7,363 nucleotides of DNA. Origin: Hyphomicrobiaceae bacterium (GTDB lineage: Bacteria > Pseudomonadota > Alphaproteobacteria > Rhizobiales > Hyphomicrobiaceae). Below, piece by piece: positions 1 through 6,142 of this stretch. The first letter of the stretch is position 1, and the number at the start of each line of letters is the position of its first letter. Below the pieces are notes generated by a model. It made no database searches. It was not told where the DNA came from and saw nothing but the letters and a program-made list of their open reading frames with translations. Made by a program: the position numbers and the translations under genes. The stretch spans positions 1 through 7,363 of the forward strand of contig JAJFHI010000336.1 of the NCBI GenBank assembly GCA_021775715.1, written 5' to 3'.

Positions 1-564
1 TTCCCGTATCGCCCAAACCTGTTTGACGGCCGCATTTTCGCCAGCAAGCCTAAGCGTGGGGATGTGGCGGTCTTCAAGCTGCCGCGCGATAACAAGACCG
101 ATTACATTAAGCGGGTGGTTGGCCTGCCGGGCGATCGTATCTCGGTTCAGGACGGTGTTCTCTACATCAATGGTACCGCTGTACCGAAGGTTCGCGACGG
201 TGTTTTCCGCACACGTGAAGGCGAAGGCGCGCCGGTACGCGAAATTCCGCGCTTTACAGAGACGCTGCCAAACGGTGTCAGCTACCATGTGCTCGACAGC
301 ACACCCAACGGTGCCTTCGACAACGTCGGGACTTATGATGTGCCGGAAGGCAAGTATTTCATGATGGGTGACAACCGAGACAACTCGACAGATAGCCGGG
401 CGTTGTTCAACGTTGGTTACGTCCCGTATGAAAACCTGATCGGGCGCGCAGAAGTGATTTTCTTCTCGGCTGAAACAGATGAGCCGGATGCTTTTTCATT
501 TTCGCAACCTTGGCGTTGGCCATTTGAAATTCGTTGGCGCCGGTTCTTTGATCTTGTGCGATGA
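1..564 (+). CDS. lepB: Signal peptidase I (3' part, 5' end outside window)
   Basis: This is the C-terminal 187 residues of type I signal peptidase, the inner-membrane serine protease that removes signal peptides from exported proteins on the periplasmic face. The frame is open from base 1. The block GDVAVFKLP at residues 20-28 and YIKRVVGLPGD at 35-45 form the conserved region containing the general-base lysine (K37, bases 109-111). The motif MMGDNRDNSTDSR near residues 121-133 is the conserved late box of the family. The catalytic serine and the transmembrane anchor lie upstream of the window, so catalytic competence cannot be fully checked. An internal ATG at 64 is not the start, because family sequence continues upstream of it. 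The gene ends with TGA 32 nt before rnc and is probably co-transcribed with rnc and era. Identification is secure. Confidence 0.97.
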   Translation, partial: FPYRPNLFDGRIFASKPKRGDVAVFKLPRDNKTDYIKRVVGLPGDRISVQDGVLYINGTAVPKVRDGVFRTREGEGAPVREIPRFTETLPNGVSYHVLDSTPNGAFDNVGTYDVPEGKYFMMGDNRDNSTDSRALFNVGYVPYENLIGRAEVIFFSAETDEPDAFSFSQPWRWPFEIRWRRFFDLVR

Positions 565-596
565 CAGTCTGTCGCCGATTGTAAAGCACGCACCAC

Positions 597-1307
597 ATGC
601 CCCGGTCAAAAAGCATAAAACCATTGGAAGACGTGCTTGGATATTCGTTCAAGGACGAGGCGCTGCGCGATCGTGCGTTGACACATGCCAGTGTTCAACC
701 GACGAAAAAGAACGCTGGCAGCGTGGACAATGAACGCCTGGAGTTTCTTGGTGACCGGGTGCTGGGTCTGGCAATTGCCGAATATTTGAGTGCCACGTAT
801 CCCACGGCGAACGAGGGTGAGCTGGCACGTCACTATAATCGCCTCGTGCGTGGGCGAACGTGTGCGTTGGTTGGCCGCGAGATTGATATTGGCGCGCACC
901 TGATGTTGTCGGAAAGCGAAGACAACAGTGGTGGGCGCGACAAGGATACCATCATTGCCGACGCTGTTGAGGCGGTGTTGGCGGTTGTCTTTCTCGAAAG
1001 TGGTTTTGAGGTTGCCCGCGACGTTGTGTTGAGGTTGTGGCAGGGTCACGTTGATTCACTGCCGGACGCGACACCCGATGCCAAGTCAGCGTTGCAAGAA
1101 TGGGCGCAGGGCAAGGGGCGGGCTTTGCCAAATTACAATGAGCTGAAGCGCGAAGGACCGGACCACGCGCCGAAGTTCAAATCTGAAGTCAGAATAGAAA
1201 ATGCTGACCCTGCGATCGGCGAAGGCGCTTCGAAGCGATCTGCCGAGCAGGCAGCCGCCCGGGCGTTTCTTTACCGCGAGGGTGTTTGGAAAGCGCGTAA
1301 GACATGA
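597..1307 (+). CDS. rnc: Ribonuclease III
   Basis: This is the dsRNA-specific endoribonuclease that processes the rRNA precursor and some mRNAs in the cytoplasm. At 236 residues it is a normal bacterial length. The N-terminal RNase III domain carries NERLEFLGDRVLGL at residues 45-58, with acidic metal ligands E49 and D53. The second acidic pair is D122 and E125 in ADAVEAVLAVVFLESG. A C-terminal dsRNA-binding domain runs from about residue 160 to 230, including ALQEWAQGKG, GPDHAPKFK and the final GEGASKRSAEQAAA helix. The ATG at 597 is the first start after an in-frame TAA at 582, and no strong Shine-Dalgarno sequence precedes it. The stop overlaps the era start (ATGA), which implies translational coupling. 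All catalytic residues are present. Confidence 0.98.
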   Translation: MPRSKSIKPLEDVLGYSFKDEALRDRALTHASVQPTKKNAGSVDNERLEFLGDRVLGLAIAEYLSATYPTANEGELARHYNRLVRGRTCALVGREIDIGAHLMLSESEDNSGGRDKDTIIADAVEAVLAVVFLESGFEVARDVVLRLWQGHVDSLPDATPDAKSALQEWAQGKGRALPNYNELKREGPDHAPKFKSEVRIENADPAIGEGASKRSAEQAAARAFLYREGVWKARKT

Positions 1308-2254
1308 CAGATAGTGACGACGACACACAATCCTCGAACGACGGCGATAAAACGGGACCAAAACGCTGTGGCTTTGTGTCGGTGATCGGTGCGCCGAATG
1401 CCGGCAAGTCAACGCTCGTCAATGCGCTGGTCGGCACCAAGGTGGCGATTGTCTCACACAAGGTGCAGACGACGCGTGTGCCGGTGCGCGGCATTGCGAT
1501 GGTTGGCCAAAGCCAGCTGGTGTTCATCGATACGCCAGGCATTTTCAAACCGCGACGTCATCTCGATCGCGCGATGGTCGAAGCTGCCTGGGGTGGTGCC
1601 GGTGATGGCGATCTCTGCGTCTTGCTGGTAGATGCGCAAAAGGGCGTCGACGACGACGTTAATCGCATTCTGGAAAAGCTGACTGACGTCAAGCAGCCCA
1701 AGTGGCTCGTTCTGAACAAGGTCGATCGCGTTGAAGACAAGGGTCAGTTGCTGGCTCTCGTCAAAATGCTGACAGACCGCGTTTCGTTTGATGAGGTCTT
1801 TATGATCTCGGCGTTGAAGGGCAGTGGACTTGAGCACTTCAAGACATTGCTGGCTGCGAGTGTTCCCGAGGGTCCTTGGCACTTTGCCGAAGACGATGTG
1901 TCCGACATGCCGATGCGGATGTTGTCGGCGGAAATCACGCGCGAGAAAATCTACGAACGCTTGCACCAGGAGTTGCCCTACGCCACCACCGTTGAGACGA
2001 CGGACTGGAAAGACTTGAAGAACGGGTCCGCGCGCATTGAGCAAACCATCTTTGTTGAGCGCGAAAGCCAGAAGATGATCGTGTTGGGCGAAAACGGCAA
2101 GACGATTAAGCAACTCTCATCAGACTCGCGCAAACAGCTTGCGGCTTTGATTGACCGGCCGGTGCATTTGTTTTTGTTCGTAAAGGTGCGCGAAAACTGG
2201 GGCCGCGACCCGGCGCGGTACCGCGAGATGGGGCTGAGTTTCCCGAAGGATTAG
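1304..2254 (+). CDS. era: GTPase Era
   Basis: Era is an essential GTPase that binds the 3' end of 16S rRNA during late 30S subunit assembly. The 316-residue product has an acidic, low-complexity N-terminal extension (residues 1-20). The GTPase domain follows: G1 GAPNAGKS at 29-36, the switch-I block VQTTRVPVRG at about 54-63, G3 DTPG at 76-79, G4 NKVD at 138-141 and G5 SALKG at 169-173. The C-terminal KH domain carries GENGKTIK at 262-269 and ends with the characteristic VKVRENWGRDPARYREMGL. The start overlaps the rnc stop by 4 nt. It completes the lepB-rnc-era core operon. The next core gene expected in many alphaproteobacteria, recO, is displaced by about 5 kb. No defect is seen. Confidence 0.98.
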   Translation: MTDSDDDTQSSNDGDKTGPKRCGFVSVIGAPNAGKSTLVNALVGTKVAIVSHKVQTTRVPVRGIAMVGQSQLVFIDTPGIFKPRRHLDRAMVEAAWGGAGDGDLCVLLVDAQKGVDDDVNRILEKLTDVKQPKWLVLNKVDRVEDKGQLLALVKMLTDRVSFDEVFMISALKGSGLEHFKTLLAASVPEGPWHFAEDDVSDMPMRMLSAEITREKIYERLHQELPYATTVETTDWKDLKNGSARIEQTIFVERESQKMIVLGENGKTIKQLSSDSRKQLAALIDRPVHLFLFVKVRENWGRDPARYREMGLSFPKD

Positions 2255-2336
2255 AGGTGGTGTGCCCGGTCACAGGATTTGAATATTAGGGTTGCGGCAT
2301 GGGCCAAATTCTTGCGATGTTTTCGATACAAGACCT

Positions 2337-2663
2337 TCAAAGTACGCCCGCCGACCTAGAAATCATGTACCCACAATAGGCACCAACACCTAGTAGCAAA
2401 CAAGCAGCCAATCGGAATAAGCTTTTTGGTCCAGACCACAATCCCATTAGTAGCCCTGCACTACCGCCTAAGAACATTATAACTGTCATAAAGTAATGGG
2501 GAGGGTCCTTGCCGTCCAGCGGTCCCCACTGAAAGGCGTTAGGATTTTCGAGAAGCATCCAAACAAACAAACCCAGCACGTACACGCCCATGCCGATCCA
2601 CAACCAGCGCCCAAGGATCGCGCCAACTGCTTGGCCCAATAGTGCTTTGAGGATTGTTTCCAT
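2337..2663 (-). CDS. Small three-helix inner-membrane protein, unknown function
   Basis: This 108-residue product starts METILKALLGQAVGAILG. Three hydrophobic segments are visible, at roughly residues 19-39 (WLWIGMGVYVLGLFVWMLL), 57-76 (YFMTVIMFLGGSAGLLMGLW) and 82-101 (LFRLAACLLLGVGAYCGYMI). They are joined by a short polar loop containing NPNAFQWGPLDGKDPPH. The ATG at 2663 was chosen because AAAGGA (minus strand, 2677-2672) lies 8 nt upstream. The frame stays open back to a TTG at 2699, which has no comparable ribosome binding site. The gene faces era tail to tail and diverges from rsgA. I do not recognise a family, and no catalytic motif is visible. A real coding region is likely because of the ribosome binding site and the regular membrane topology. 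Confidence 0.7.
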   Translation of the reverse strand: METILKALLGQAVGAILGRWLWIGMGVYVLGLFVWMLLENPNAFQWGPLDGKDPPHYFMTVIMFLGGSAGLLMGLWSGPKSLFRLAACLLLGVGAYCGYMISRSAGVL

Positions 2664-2820
2664 TCTTATGATCCTTTGACCCGTGATATTGGGCCACAAG
2701 CGTTTTGGTTTGACGCCCGCTAGTTAGTTGCAGGTATTGCGCTTAAACAGGGTTCTTAGGTTCTCATGCGTTTGCGGAAGCGTCAACCGAGACTGGTGTA
2801 GATCTATTTCCCCGCTCGCG

Positions 2821-2862
2821 TCATCGCGGACATCGACGGTCGTGCCCTCCTGTTCCCCTACC
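2821..2862. repeat. Dispersed intergenic repeat, copy A
   Basis: The first 27 nt (2821-2847) match 4121-4147 of copy B at 25 of 27 positions; the shared core is GCGGACATCGACGGT. All 42 nt align without gaps to 4952-4993 of copy C at 28 of 42 positions. It lies about 180 nt upstream of the preferred rsgA start. On the minus strand the core reads as a block containing ATGTCCGCGATG. From memory, similar ATGTCCGCAATG blocks are common in alphaproteobacterial extragenic repeats; that link was not tested. Confidence 0.6.
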
Positions 2863-3026
2863 TCTGATAGACTGCTGCTTGATTGTGATGGTGGGTTCGC
2901 CTTATCGCAATCGCGCGGTACGACGCGAACAGCTTCGCTCTCGAAGCGGCGGCGCCAACATGCTGATTGACGACGACGAAAGACAGATCTACGAGATTGA
3001 ACGCCGAGCAAAACCAGGCGAACATT

Positions 3027-3032
3027 TGAGGA
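3027..3032 (+). promoter_or_regulatory. Ribosome binding site that fixes the rsgA start
   Basis: TGAGGA lies 8 nt before the GTG at 3041. It supports this start over the upstream ATG codons at 2879 and 2960, which lack such a site. Confidence 0.6.
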
Positions 3033-3040
3033 CCCGAATT

Positions 3041-4006
3041 GTGACTGTAGCTGCATTTAGATGGACTGAGCGCCAACAAAAGGAAGTTGCAGAGTATTCC
3101 GGCCAAGGTCTTGTGCCGGGTAGAATTGTAGGGGAGCATCGTACGCACTATCAGGTTGCTACCGGCGAAAGCGAGATCAGTGCTGAGGCAAGTGGGGCCC
3201 TCCGCAATGTTGCAACGGAGCGCTCGGATCTTCCAGGAGTCGGTGACTTCGTCGCCTTCCGACCTGCCGCAGGTGACGGGCCAGCCACCATCGAGGGCGT
3301 GCTGACACGTACGAGCGCGCTTATACGCAAGGCATCCGGTGAACAGCGGCCGCAATTGTTGGCATCGAACGTCGACGTTGTCTTTATAGTGATGGGGCTC
3401 GATGGTGACTTCAATCTGGCTCGCCTGAAGCGCTTTCTTGAACTTGTCCACGGTAGCGGCGCCATCCCTGTCATTGTGGCCAACAAGGCAGACCTTTCTC
3501 GCGACACGGCAGAAGCGACCAAGCAGATTGCTGAGGTTGCGCCCGGCGTACCAATTCACATCATAGGCGCGCGCGACGGCATAGGGCTTGAAGAACTAGA
3601 GCCGTATTTTCATCCTCATCACACGATCGTCCTCGTCGGCTCCTCTGGCGTTGGAAAGTCAACATTGATCAACCGATGGCTCGGGCGCGACGCGCAAGCG
3701 ACCCAGACCGTCCGGGCCCATGACAATCGCGGTCGCCACACCACGACTGATCGACAACTCTTCATTCGACCAGACGGTGGCTCAATAATCGATACTCCGG
3801 GCGTGCGGGGACTGGAAATCTGGGAGCCGGTAAAAAAGACAGAAGACAGTTTTGAGGATATCGATGCACTGGCGGCGAATTGCAAATTTAGAAATTGCAA
3901 ACATGATAGCGAACCTGCTTGCGCCGTTCGCGCCGCCGTCAAACGAGGCGAATTAGAAGCAGACCGATTGGCAAGTTTCGCGAGGTCCAGGCACGCTCGG
4001 AATTAG
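3041..4006 (+). CDS. rsgA: RsgA-type circularly permuted ribosome small-subunit GTPase, C-terminal end probably frameshifted
   Basis: RsgA releases or checks late 30S assembly intermediates in a GTP-dependent way. With the GTG start at 3041 the product is 321 residues. It has an N-terminal OB-fold region (about 25-100, QGLVPGRIV and VGDFVAFRP) and then a circularly permuted GTPase domain in which G4 (NKAD, 148-151) precedes G1 (GSSGVGKS, 200-207), a G2-like GRHTTT (231-236) and G3 (DTPG, 251-254). A zinc-binding C-terminal region has C281, C286, H288 and C294. The segment VMGLDGDFNLARLKRFL suits a divergent RsgA subgroup rather than the E. coli form. The start is chosen from TGAGGA 8 nt upstream and because relatives begin shortly before a W/F-rich helix; the frame also extends up to an ATG at 2960. 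The reading frame ends early (LASFARSRHARN) where a family-like tail continues in another frame. It may be an extra paralogue, because the window does not show the rest of the genome. Confidence 0.9.
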   Translation: MTVAAFRWTERQQKEVAEYSGQGLVPGRIVGEHRTHYQVATGESEISAEASGALRNVATERSDLPGVGDFVAFRPAAGDGPATIEGVLTRTSALIRKASGEQRPQLLASNVDVVFIVMGLDGDFNLARLKRFLELVHGSGAIPVIVANKADLSRDTAEATKQIAEVAPGVPIHIIGARDGIGLEELEPYFHPHHTIVLVGSSGVGKSTLINRWLGRDAQATQTVRAHDNRGRHTTTDRQLFIRPDGGSIIDTPGVRGLEIWEPVKKTEDSFEDIDALAANCKFRNCKHDSEPACAVRAAVKRGELEADRLASFARSRHARN

Positions 4007-4036
4007 TCAGTGCGAAGGCGCGCCAATTAACGCTTT

Positions 4037-4068
4037 AGCCGTCGTGCAATGCGAAGCTCTGGACGGCT
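4037..4068 (+). terminator. Possible weak terminator hairpin after rsgA
   Basis: The arms AGCCGTC (4037-4043) and GACGGCT (4062-4068) are perfectly complementary over 7 bp with an 18-nt loop. They lie 30 nt after the rsgA stop. Only a short T stretch follows (TT, then GG), so it is at best a weak intrinsic terminator. It overlaps the left side of repeat copy B. Confidence 0.25.
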
Positions 4069-4080
4069 TTGGTGCAATTT

Positions 4081-4150
4081 CGCCCGATAGACCGCAGGAC
4101 ATTTGGGTCTGCTTGATACTTCATTGCGGACATCGACGGTAGTGCCCGCC
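4081..4150. repeat. Dispersed intergenic repeat, copy B
   Basis: This 70-nt unit aligns without gaps to 4912-4981 (copy C) at about 50 of 70 positions, with weaker similarity extending about 13 nt further left. Its right part (4121-4147) matches copy A at 25 of 27 positions. The repeat ends about 12 nt before the opening of the AT-rich AraC-like remnant. On the minus strand one frame of B and C gives related short peptides sharing QADPNV and IGR, with several third-position differences. This could mean a coding origin or simply slow drift of a repeat. Confidence 0.7.
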
Positions 4151-4161
4151 GATGCCGTACT

Positions 4162-4347
4162 TTGAATTCAGCGCAAAAGTCCAGAACGTCGCAACTTCGC
4201 AAGACAATTCTCGATTTAATCGAATTGGATAAAATTGTTATTCAATCTTTAGCGAGGCGTCAGCGATTTGGTCCTAACCTAAACCTTGTCAAATCCATGG
4301 GCTCAAAAATAGCCGATTCTAATGAGGCTTTTACGCTAGATGACTGA
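4162..4347 (+). pseudogene. Possible remnant of an AraC-type DNA-binding domain, joined out of frame to the GyrI-like gene
   Basis: This 61-codon open frame begins at TTG and has no clear ribosome binding site. The sequence is AT-rich (19 G+C in bases 4201-4260, 32%), unlike the core genes. The residues TILDLIELDK and QSLARRQRFGPNLNLVK followed by GSKIADSN resemble, in order, the last helix-turn-helix and linker of AraC-family proteins, where patterns like ILDIALD, F-S-R-x-F-(x)n-FG and NSKI are usual. AraC regulators often carry a GyrI-like domain after such a linker, and exactly that domain begins at 4340 in another frame, overlapping by 8 nt. I infer a regulator that lost its N-terminus at repeat B and suffered a frameshift. 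A short independent leader ORF, or no gene at all, remains possible. Confidence 0.35.
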
Positions 4348-4855
4348 AAGCGGTATCATCAAACTTAAGCCCATTGAACTCATTGAGGTTTCCGCCGTAG
4401 GGAGTTTTAGTGAAACCATCGGTCATACTTGGAAAAAACTGTTCGAGTGGCTGGACGGTCGTCAGTTGCATGAATCACCCGGGCTCGGGTATGGCCTCGC
4501 CTATGACCGCCCCCAACACAATTTCAGCAGCCAACACATTTATTCCGCTGCGGTACGTGCTCCTACTTCCTTGCATAAAGACGATGAGAATTTTGTTAAA
4601 AGAAAGAAATTCGACGGCGGTCTATATATCTTTCGTCGCCATCGGACACCATACCAAACTATCCCGAGTGTGATCGGCGCAGTTCGGAATGAGTGGGTGC
4701 TCCAGGATGATTTGATGGTAGACTCATCAAGGCCTGTTGTAAGTTTCTATTTCAACGACCCTCGAACCACCAAAGCAGGCAATCAATATGTTGACATTTG
4801 TTTGCCGATCCGACGTCGCGGACCCGCGTCTGTCAGGATGACGAAAAATTCCTGA
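4340..4855 (+). CDS. GyrI-like small-molecule-binding domain protein
   Basis: This 171-residue product matches the GyrI-like/AraC effector-binding fold. It has the usual two-half layout. The first half (6-75) has IELIEVSAVGSFSETIGHTWKKLF-type sequence and LGYGLAYDRP. The second half (93-158) has GGLYIFRRHRTPY, the conserved EW pair (E118, W119), FYFNDPRTT and the closing DICLPIR. Members bind small hydrophobic or cationic ligands, either as free-standing proteins (SbmC type) or as the sensing half of AraC regulators. The ATG at 4340 overlaps the preceding frame by 8 nt; GAGG sits about 12 nt upstream, slightly far for a ribosome binding site. The domain itself appears complete. It may be a real stand-alone protein or the surviving half of a broken AraC-type regulator. 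The ligand cannot be told from sequence. Confidence 0.75.
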   Translation: MTESGIIKLKPIELIEVSAVGSFSETIGHTWKKLFEWLDGRQLHESPGLGYGLAYDRPQHNFSSQHIYSAAVRAPTSLHKDDENFVKRKKFDGGLYIFRRHRTPYQTIPSVIGAVRNEWVLQDDLMVDSSRPVVSFYFNDPRTTKAGNQYVDICLPIRRRGPASVRMTKNS

Positions 4856-4902
4856 CGTTCAAAATATGTTGGTTGATTAACCTGCATTGATTGTCTCTTC
4901 GG

Positions 4903-4916
4903 GGGCGATATCGCCC
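4903..4916. repeat. Perfect 14-bp palindrome
   Basis: GGGCGATATCGCCC is self-complementary over all 14 bases. It sits 47 nt after the GyrI-like stop, and its right half overlaps the left edge of repeat copy C. It could be an operator, a short hairpin, or a chance edge of the repeat. The corresponding place in copy B is not palindromic. Confidence 0.45.
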
Positions 4917-4981
4917 GATTGGCTGCACAACATTTGGATCCGCTTGGTGCTCCATCGCGTAGCCAAATCGTAGTACCCGCC
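4912..4981. repeat. Dispersed intergenic repeat, copy C
   Basis: The unit aligns without gaps to copy B with an offset of 831 nt, at about 50 of 70 positions; shared blocks are CGCCCGAT, ACATTTGG and GCTTG. Its right part continues similarity with copy A as far as 4993 (GTTCCC then TACC). It is the most diverged of the three copies and lies about 190 nt upstream of the ABM-family gene. Confidence 0.6.
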
Positions 4982-5160
4982 GGTTCCCTTACCACGACTA
5001 CACTGCTACGAATACTTGCGGCGGCATGACCCATCGCACCGCAGCCTGATAAGGCGCCCGCCTATGCAGCGGATCGAAGCAACATCGTCGCATCATGAGC
5101 TTGACAGCTAACGGTTGTGAAAGCGAACATTCAGCGCCTGGGGCAGCATCTAATTTTTGC

Positions 5161-5165
5161 AGGAG
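5161..5165 (+). promoter_or_regulatory. Ribosome binding site that fixes the ABM gene start
   Basis: AGGAG lies 7 nt before the ATG at 5173. It rules in favour of that start over the in-frame ATG at 5095, which would add 26 residues with no family similarity. Confidence 0.75.
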
Positions 5166-5172
5166 ATTTGGA

Positions 5173-5511
5173 ATGCAGTCAGGCTTCGCCAACACACCAG
5201 AGCCGCCATACTACGCCGTCATATTCACAGCGCAACGCACCGAAGGTGATCAAGGTTATGCAGCAACAGCTCAGGCCATGTTCGATCTTGCGCTTGAACA
5301 ACCGGGTTGCCTTGGTGCCGAGACCGCGCACATGGCAGATGGGCTTGGAATAACGGTGGCCTATTTTGAGGACGAGGCATCCATCACTGCATGGAAGCAG
5401 AACGATCGCCATCTCAAAGCGCAGCATCTTGGAAAAGAGCGTTGGTATTCTCACTACGAACTTCGAATTGCAAAGGTGGAGCGCGCATATTCGGGGCCTG
5501 AGGGCCGCTAG
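5173..5511 (+). CDS. Antibiotic biosynthesis monooxygenase (ABM) family protein
   Basis: This 112-residue product has the size of a single ABM ferredoxin-like domain, a fold found in cofactor-free monooxygenases, heme-degrading enzymes and many small proteins of unknown role. Visible features are the first strand YYAVIFTAQRTEG (13-25), a helix with a tyrosine and alanines (28-42), QPGCLGAETA (43-52) and GLGITVAYFEDEASITAWK (57-75). The last part has H80, AQ (83-84) and GKERWYSHYELRIAKVERAY (87-106), typical of an uncharacterised proteobacterial subgroup. No signal peptide or membrane segment is seen. The substrate is unknown, and enzymatic activity should not be assumed from the family name. 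The gene ends facing the BLUF gene tail to tail. Confidence 0.85.
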   Translation: MQSGFANTPEPPYYAVIFTAQRTEGDQGYAATAQAMFDLALEQPGCLGAETAHMADGLGITVAYFEDEASITAWKQNDRHLKAQHLGKERWYSHYELRIAKVERAYSGPEGR

Positions 5512-5537
5512 CTCGCAAGCGCGTTCGGAAGCTTTGA

Positions 5538-5563
5538 GCTAAATTGCTGACATTGCAATTAGC
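5538..5563. terminator. Imperfect hairpin between convergent genes
   Basis: GCTAAATTGC (5538-5547) can pair with GCAATTAGC (5555-5563) over 9 bp with one bulged A and a 7-nt loop. It lies 26 nt past the ABM-family stop, in the gap between two convergent genes, where a bidirectional terminator would be expected. No T-run follows on either strand, so intrinsic termination is unproven. Confidence 0.3.
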
Positions 5564-5656
5564 GGCTAGCAATTCTACTTCAGCTCACTAGCGGAGCTTA
5601 CCTCACCCCCGAGCAACCTATCGCGACGTTTGTCAGCTGGCAGTGGCTTGGAACGG

Positions 5657-6142
5657 TTAGTAGCCGCGGCCATAGCCACGGATTGAATCAAGTAGTTTGG
5701 TGACAATCGCTTCCTGATCAGGGGTCATGCGCCACTGCTCAGCCTCGGAGAGCCCACGGTTTGTTGCAACGAGAGGCTTGTCCGGCTCGCCTTCATCGAA
5801 AACGAGCGCCATAGACCATCGGTTAAAGATGCGGGCTGGAGCTTTTGTTTCCTCTAAGATTTCTACCTTACCATGGCGGTTGTCCGCACAAATGGTTTTA
5901 TAAAGTTCTCGCAACTCAGACTCTTCACCTTCGAGAACCTGCGCAAAGTTATCATCATGTTTGTAAAAAACGAGCGCGCCTGTGATGTTCTTCCGGCGGT
6001 TATTTGTTCGCGCAGCGCTTATTATCTTCAATATATTTGACTCGATGTCGGCGGCGGTGCCGTCGAGCAGTGATTTGCTGCGATAGATCAGTCGAAAACA
6101 AGGTCCTACCTTGGCGTCTGCTTCATTGTTTTTGGTGTTCAC
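5657..6142 (-). CDS. Short BLUF-domain blue-light sensor
   Basis: BLUF domains bind FAD and sense blue light through rearranged hydrogen bonds around a Tyr/Gln pair. The 161-residue product carries the key residues: Y20 in FRLIYRSK, the N47/N48 pair in AARTNN, ITGALVFY (53-60), Q68 in FAQVLEGEE, and W109 and M111 in NRWSMALVF. The BLUF domain spans about residues 15-115. The remaining roughly 46 residues, rich in charged residues and ending DSIRGYGRGY, hold no recognised output domain, so this is a short BLUF protein that would signal through a partner. The GTG start at 6142 has GAGG 5 nt upstream (minus strand, 6151-6148), and an overlapping upstream ATG runs out of frame into a stop. No partner such as an EAL-domain or regulator gene is adjacent. 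Confidence 0.92.
   Translation of the reverse strand: MNTKNNEADAKVGPCFRLIYRSKSLLDGTAADIESNILKIISAARTNNRRKNITGALVFYKHDDNFAQVLEGEESELRELYKTICADNRHGKVEILEETKAPARIFNRWSMALVFDEGEPDKPLVATNRGLSEAEQWRMTPDQEAIVTKLLDSIRGYGRGY

Larger units (their letters stand above)
2664..3040. other. Divergent intergenic region between membrane protein gene and rsgA
   Basis: These 377 nt separate the divergent membrane protein gene and rsgA. They hold repeat copy A (2821-2862), a perfect short hairpin GCTTCG-ctct-CGAAGC at 2932-2947, and an in-frame upward extension of the rsgA frame with an ATG at 2960 that lacks a ribosome binding site. The promoters of both genes must lie here if they are expressed from their own signals, but I could not identify convincing -35/-10 pairs. 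Confidence 0.5.
4856..5172. other. Intergenic region carrying repeat C and a 14-bp palindrome
   Basis: These 317 nt lie between the GyrI-like gene and the ABM-family gene. They contain the palindrome at 4903-4916, repeat copy C (4912-4981), and a consensus-like TTGACA at 5101-5106. The last has no matching -10 box at 16-18 nt spacing, so I do not call a promoter. No convincing gene is seen on either strand. Confidence 0.5.

Noticed and set aside
2879..3040. N-terminally extended RsgA starting at ATG 2879 or 2960
   Set aside because: Neither ATG has a ribosome binding site, and the extra residues do not resemble family sequence. The GTG at 3041 has TGAGGA at 8 nt and fits the usual N-terminus.
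2858..3559. Long minus-strand open frame of 233 codons overlapping rsgA
   Set aside because: It is antisense to a clearly recognised GTPase and has no family motif or ribosome binding site, so it is a shadow frame.
2817..4998. Integron-like gene cassette array suggested by repeats between + strand genes
   Set aside because: The repeats lack the imperfect dyad symmetry and the GTTRRRY / RYYYAAC ends expected of attC sites. Neighbouring genes lie on both strands, and no integrase gene is present in the window.
4783..5034. 83-codon minus-strand frame over the GyrI-like 3' end and repeat C
   Set aside because: It covers part of a recognised + strand gene and the repeat, starts without a ribosome binding site and resembles nothing known.
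5101..5129. TTGACA at 5101 as a promoter for the ABM-family gene
   Set aside because: No acceptable -10 hexamer lies 16-18 nt downstream, so one perfect hexamer alone is not enough.
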